Assembly (NCBI GenBank): GCA_022361535.1
Contig: JAKSAU010000249.1
Coordinates: forward strand, 1-8,902
From: Desulfobacterales bacterium
GTDB taxonomy: Bacteria > Desulfobacterota > Desulfobacteria > Desulfobacterales > Desulfobacteraceae
Direction of reading: 5' to 3'
Length of the DNA stretch: 8,902 nt
Below the pieces are notes generated by a model, which was not told the origin of the DNA, ran no database searches, and saw only the letters and a list, made by a program, of their open reading frames with translations. The position numbers were made by a program, and so were the translations under genes. Positions within the stretch are counted from its first letter, which is position 1; every line of letters begins with the position of its first letter. Shown here piece after piece: positions 6,371 through 8,902 of this stretch.

Positions 6371-6386
6371 TATCTTATGTGTGATG

Positions 6387-7019
6387 CTATCCAGGCAGCT
6401 TAATGGTGTTGGTACAGATATACCAATGCCATAAAAGGAAGGAAAATATGGATCGGTAAGGGGCAAATGCCAAGGCAGCTTTTTCGGCAGCTTCCGCATC
6501 CTGGTCGTTGAAACCAAGTCCTGCCATCGCTTTTCTGATGGCCAGGTCTCCGGACGGAAATACATCCATTCGTTTAAGCCCCATGATCAGATAAATATCA
6601 GCTGTCCACGGGCCAATCCCTTTAAGACTTGTCAGTTTTGCTTTTACTTGGGCATCAGGCAGGGTATCCAGTTCATCCAAATCCAGGTGCCCGTTTGTAA
6701 TTTTGTCGGCCAGATGTTTGATATAAACCGTCTTCTGCCTGGTAATACCAAAGGCTTTGATCTGGTCAGGATTTAAAGAGCAAATACGATCCGCTGTGAG
6801 TTCTCCTAATCCGGTTTCAAGTCTTTTAAAGGTGTGAAAGGCAGAAGTCAAAGATACCTGCTGCTCAAGGATAATCCTGACAAGACAAGCAAATCCTTTG
6901 GACCGCCCAAAAAACGGGGGAGATCCGAATTGGTTAATCACTTTAGCAAGTCTTAAATCCTTGCCCGCTACGTCATTAATAAGGGATGTATAGGAATCCC
7001 TGCTGAAACAAGTGATCAT
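6387..7019 (-). CDS. AlkA-type DNA-3-methyladenine glycosylase
   Basis: Base-excision repair enzyme of the helix-hairpin-helix superfamily that flips out and removes alkylated bases. Seen in 210 residues: ILEQQVSLTSA (50-60), the helix-hairpin-helix LKGIGPWTAD (132-141), and PSGD (155-158), whose D158 aligns with the catalytic aspartate of AlkA, followed by LAIRKAM. The C-terminal PYRSIFSFLLWHW (188-200) is also typical. It lacks the extra N-terminal domain of E. coli AlkA, so it is closer in size to the short Mag-type forms. There is no iron-sulfur cysteine cluster, which argues against EndoIII/MutY. The ATG overlaps the stop of the upstream thioesterase gene by 4 nt, so translation is coupled. 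The gene ends 17 bp before a 14-bp palindrome and a large hairpin repeat. Confidence 0.9.
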   Translation of the reverse strand: MITCFSRDSYTSLINDVAGKDLRLAKVINQFGSPPFFGRSKGFACLVRIILEQQVSLTSAFHTFKRLETGLGELTADRICSLNPDQIKAFGITRQKTVYIKHLADKITNGHLDLDELDTLPDAQVKAKLTSLKGIGPWTADIYLIMGLKRMDVFPSGDLAIRKAMAGLGFNDQDAEAAEKAALAFAPYRSIFSFLLWHWYICTNTIKLPG

Positions 7020-7438
7020 TGGTGCTGCTTTAAAACGGCCATGGTCAGGCGTGAAATGCAGATCAGGTCGTTATCGTCGCTTTTAATATTTATATCCCAA
7101 ACCTGGGTGGTTCGGCCTAAATGGACCGGTCTTGCCGTGCCTACAACTCTACCCTCGGAAATACTCTTTATATGATTTGCCTTGATTTCAAGGCCAACGC
7201 TGTAATATCCATCCTCGAGTGTCATAAAGGATGCTGAACTGCCCAGGGTTTCGGCCAGCACTACTGAGGCTCCGCCGTGAAGCAGCCCCATGGGCTGGTG
7301 GGTCCTCTCATCCACCGGCATAGAAGCGGTCAGAAAGTCATCTCCTTTTTCAAGATAATTAATATCCAGATGGCCCACCAGGGTCTTTTCTCTGAATTGG
7401 TTGATATCGTTTATGGTAAAGTCTTTTTTCCAGATCAT
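7016..7438 (-). CDS. menI: Hotdog-fold acyl-CoA thioesterase, MenI/YdiI-like
   Basis: The 140-residue protein resembles E. coli YdiI (MenI), which hydrolyses 1,4-dihydroxy-2-naphthoyl-CoA in menaquinone synthesis; YdiI and its relatives also act on other aryl- and acyl-CoA esters. Shared features, from memory of YdiI, are the MIWK start, VGHLDI, MPVDERTHQP and QPMGLLHGGASVVLAE. Q48, H54 and catalytic E63 fall at the same residue numbers. VGLEIKANHI and LGRTTQVW follow. No signal peptide or membrane segment is seen, so it should be cytoplasmic. The start has AAAGGGC just upstream. It is the first gene of a two-gene unit with the DNA glycosylase. No other menaquinone gene is in view, so the substrate assignment is by similarity only. 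Confidence 0.85.
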   Translation of the reverse strand: MIWKKDFTINDINQFREKTLVGHLDINYLEKGDDFLTASMPVDERTHQPMGLLHGGASVVLAETLGSSASFMTLEDGYYSVGLEIKANHIKSISEGRVVGTARPVHLGRTTQVWDINIKSDDNDLICISRLTMAVLKQHQ

Positions 7439-7726
7439 GGTTGCCCTTTCAATTCAAGTATATCGTTTTTGAGATAGCTTCTAATACTATACCCAAAATA
7501 AAGTTGGTTTGAACAGCGGGAATTTTGCCAAAAAGTATGCAGATTAGGACATCTGGCCGGGCCATAACATTTTGTCACAAAGTATCACAGTTTTTCCATA
7601 TTATCCTGTCTGACACAAGCGTATAACCTTATCCATACAAACTTGTCATCAATTTGAAGAAAGCACCGGAAGGTTTGAGCGATATTTTAACGTAAATAAA
7701 CTGTACCGGAGTGAAATGAAAAGATT
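7439..7726. promoter_or_regulatory. Divergent intergenic region (288 bp)
   Basis: This region should hold promoters for the thioesterase unit (leftward) and the efflux gene (rightward). Dyads that could be operators are TGGCC-G-GGCCA (7553-7563) and TTGT-C-ACAA (7572-7580). The latter overlaps two TCACA boxes spaced 10 bp apart. I found no rightward promoter with good -35 and -10 boxes at normal spacing, and no regulator gene is in view. Confidence 0.4.
7486..7513 (-). promoter_or_regulatory. Candidate promoter for the thioesterase-glycosylase pair
   Basis: On the minus strand, TTCAAA (plus-strand 7508-7513) is followed after 16 nt by TATAGT (7486-7491), about 48 nt before the start codon. 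The -35 is a 4/6 match. An alternative -10 (TATACT, plus-strand 7456-7463 area) lacks a -35. Confidence 0.35.
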
Positions 7727-8902
7727 ATGCGTCGTCTACGATTTTTAACGGGTTTTATCCTGGGAACAATACTGGCAATAGGACTGACTGGTTGTGCAAA
7801 AAAGTATAAACCTGCGTCACTTCCACAATCTCTACCCGAGACATGGGCTGTTCAGGTTGACTCCAAATCTGCCGGATCATTCCCTAAAAAGGAGTTATCA
7901 TCACCCCAGTTTCAATTTGGCAAGATCATGACCAAAGATCTTACCATGTCTTCTTCCCTATTGGATTTGATTGATGATGCAAGGGTAACCAATTTAGTAG
8001 AGGAAGCCATGGCCGGTAACCCTGATCTCAAGGCAACAGCAGCCCGGCTGAAAGCATCAGGTTTCCTGCTCAGTCAGACAAGTTCCAGGCGATTGCCCGA
8101 GCTTACAGCCGGAGCCAGCAGAGGGCGGAATAACCATAACCTTGATGAAAGCGGCAGCCCGGATGCTTCAGACAGCTACCAGGTCTCTGCCAGTATATCC
8201 TGGGAACTGGATGTTTGGGGGCGGATTTCTGACCTTCAGCAGGCAGAAATTTTGGGGCACAAAGCGTTAGAAAAGGAGTATCTTCGGGCCTATGATGCTC
8301 TGGCTGCAAGGGTTATTCAGGCCTGGATTCAATCGGTGGCTGCTTGTCAGACGCTGGCAATTGAAGAGGAACGCCTTGCAGCATTGCAGAAAATTGAAGA
8401 CACGCTGCTTTTCAGATACAGGGAAGGATTGGGCAGTCTGGAAGACTATTCAGCTGCCAGGACCCGCACCAAAGTAGCTACAGCCAGTGTCAGTTCGCGT
8501 GCCGAGATACACCGAAGATCCTTACGTTCCCTGGAGGTTTTGGTGGGGCGATATCCAGAGGCTGCTATTCTTAAAACAGATGTGATGCCTGAAATTGAAT
8601 CCGCTCCAATTGTACCCCCGCATGCAGCCTTGAAGAACCGTCCGGATATCCAGGCCGCGTTGTCCAGGATTGATGCAGATCAGTATGCTGCGATTGCCGC
8701 ACAGAAAAACCGGTTGCCAGCCCTGCGCCTGGTTGCAGAGGTGTCAAAGTCCAGCACCTCATTTTCAGATCTGGATACAGCCAGCCGGATATGGAATCTG
8801 GCAGCTGGTTTGACACAGCCCATATTCCAGGGCGGTCGTCTTAAAGACGAGGCTATGGCGAAAGAAGCCCAGGCTGAAGCTGCGGTCTGGGATCTTGCTC
8901 AA
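7727..8902 (+). CDS. Outer-membrane efflux lipoprotein, TolC/OprM/NodT type (5' part)
   Basis: The frame runs open to the window end: 392 codons are seen and roughly the last 80-100 are missing. It starts with a lipoprotein signal: MRRLR, a hydrophobic stretch, then lipobox LTGC with C23 as the lipidated residue. The rest fits the outer-membrane factor family, a trimeric channel for RND or MFP/ABC exporters: helical NPDLKATAARLKAS (98-111), SWELDVWGR (158-166, family sequence ELDLFGR-like), the repeat-boundary NRPDIQAA (304-311), and QPIFQGGR (364-371). Upstream, GGAGTG (7708-7713) is 13 nt before this ATG, a long spacing. It is better placed for a 10-codon frame starting at 7716. No upstream in-frame ATG exists, because TGA lies at 7712-7714. 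Partner pump genes would be expected beyond the window. Confidence 0.9.
   Translation, partial: MRRLRFLTGFILGTILAIGLTGCAKKYKPASLPQSLPETWAVQVDSKSAGSFPKKELSSPQFQFGKIMTKDLTMSSSLLDLIDDARVTNLVEEAMAGNPDLKATAARLKASGFLLSQTSSRRLPELTAGASRGRNNHNLDESGSPDASDSYQVSASISWELDVWGRISDLQQAEILGHKALEKEYLRAYDALAARVIQAWIQSVAACQTLAIEEERLAALQKIEDTLLFRYREGLGSLEDYSAARTRTKVATASVSSRAEIHRRSLRSLEVLVGRYPEAAILKTDVMPEIESAPIVPPHAALKNRPDIQAALSRIDADQYAAIAAQKNRLPALRLVAEVSKSSTSFSDLDTASRIWNLAAGLTQPIFQGGRLKDEAMAKEAQAEAAVWDLAQ

Larger units (their letters stand above)
6243..6385. repeat. 9-bp inverted repeat enclosing the hairpin copy
   Basis: ATCACACAT at 6243-6251 is matched by ATGTGTGAT at 6377-6385. The repeat encloses the hairpin element at 6260-6338 and the palindrome at 6357-6370. 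It could be the edge of a larger mobile or structural unit, or a chance match. Confidence 0.5.

Noticed and set aside
6650..6660. GGCATCAGG match to the hairpin core inside the DNA glycosylase gene
   Set aside because: It has no complementary arms or partner core around it and is explained by coding for Pro-Asp-Ala; a chance match.

Overview
The window looks like an accessory-free stretch of a Gram-negative, probably anaerobic chromosome. A member of the Desulfobacterota (Desulfobacterales-type sulfate reducer) is my best guess. The guess rests on an ETF pair next to a DAO-family flavoprotein, a membrane 7TM-PAS-GGDEF protein and an outer-membrane efflux lipoprotein. It is inference from gene content, not a database result.

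Layout, left to right. The 3' end of an FAD-dependent amine/amino-acid-type dehydrogenase (2-562, +) ends in a strong terminator and a second terminator-like hairpin. A 612-bp gap (563-1174) follows, carrying two large hairpin elements in opposite orientation. Next is a translationally coupled etfB-etfA pair (+, 1175-2892) with its own terminator. A diguanylate cyclase with a seven-helix membrane sensor and a PAS domain (+, 3169-4728) converges on a minus-strand pair, a SpoU/TrmH-family RNA methyltransferase followed by NAD synthetase (6155 down to 4780). A third copy of the hairpin element separates that pair from a second minus-strand pair, a MenI/YdiI-like hotdog thioesterase overlapping an AlkA-type DNA glycosylase (7438 down to 6387). 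A divergent intergenic region leads to a lipoprotein outer-membrane factor of the TolC/OprM type (+, from 7727), cut by the window edge.

Functional links. The flavoprotein dehydrogenase and ETF could form one electron-transfer route from a methylated amine or amino acid to the quinone pool, but a terminator separates them, so they are probably separate transcripts. The other genes are housekeeping (NAD synthesis, RNA modification, base-excision repair), signalling (c-di-GMP) and export.

The most unusual feature is a family of three intergenic hairpins at 722-803, 914-1055 and 6260-6338. They share an invariant internal core (AACGGCTG ... CCTGATGCCTTTTT), while their 19-20 bp outer arms differ in sequence yet stay complementary within each copy. 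That pattern points to selection on a folded RNA or single-stranded DNA. I do not recognise it as a named family.
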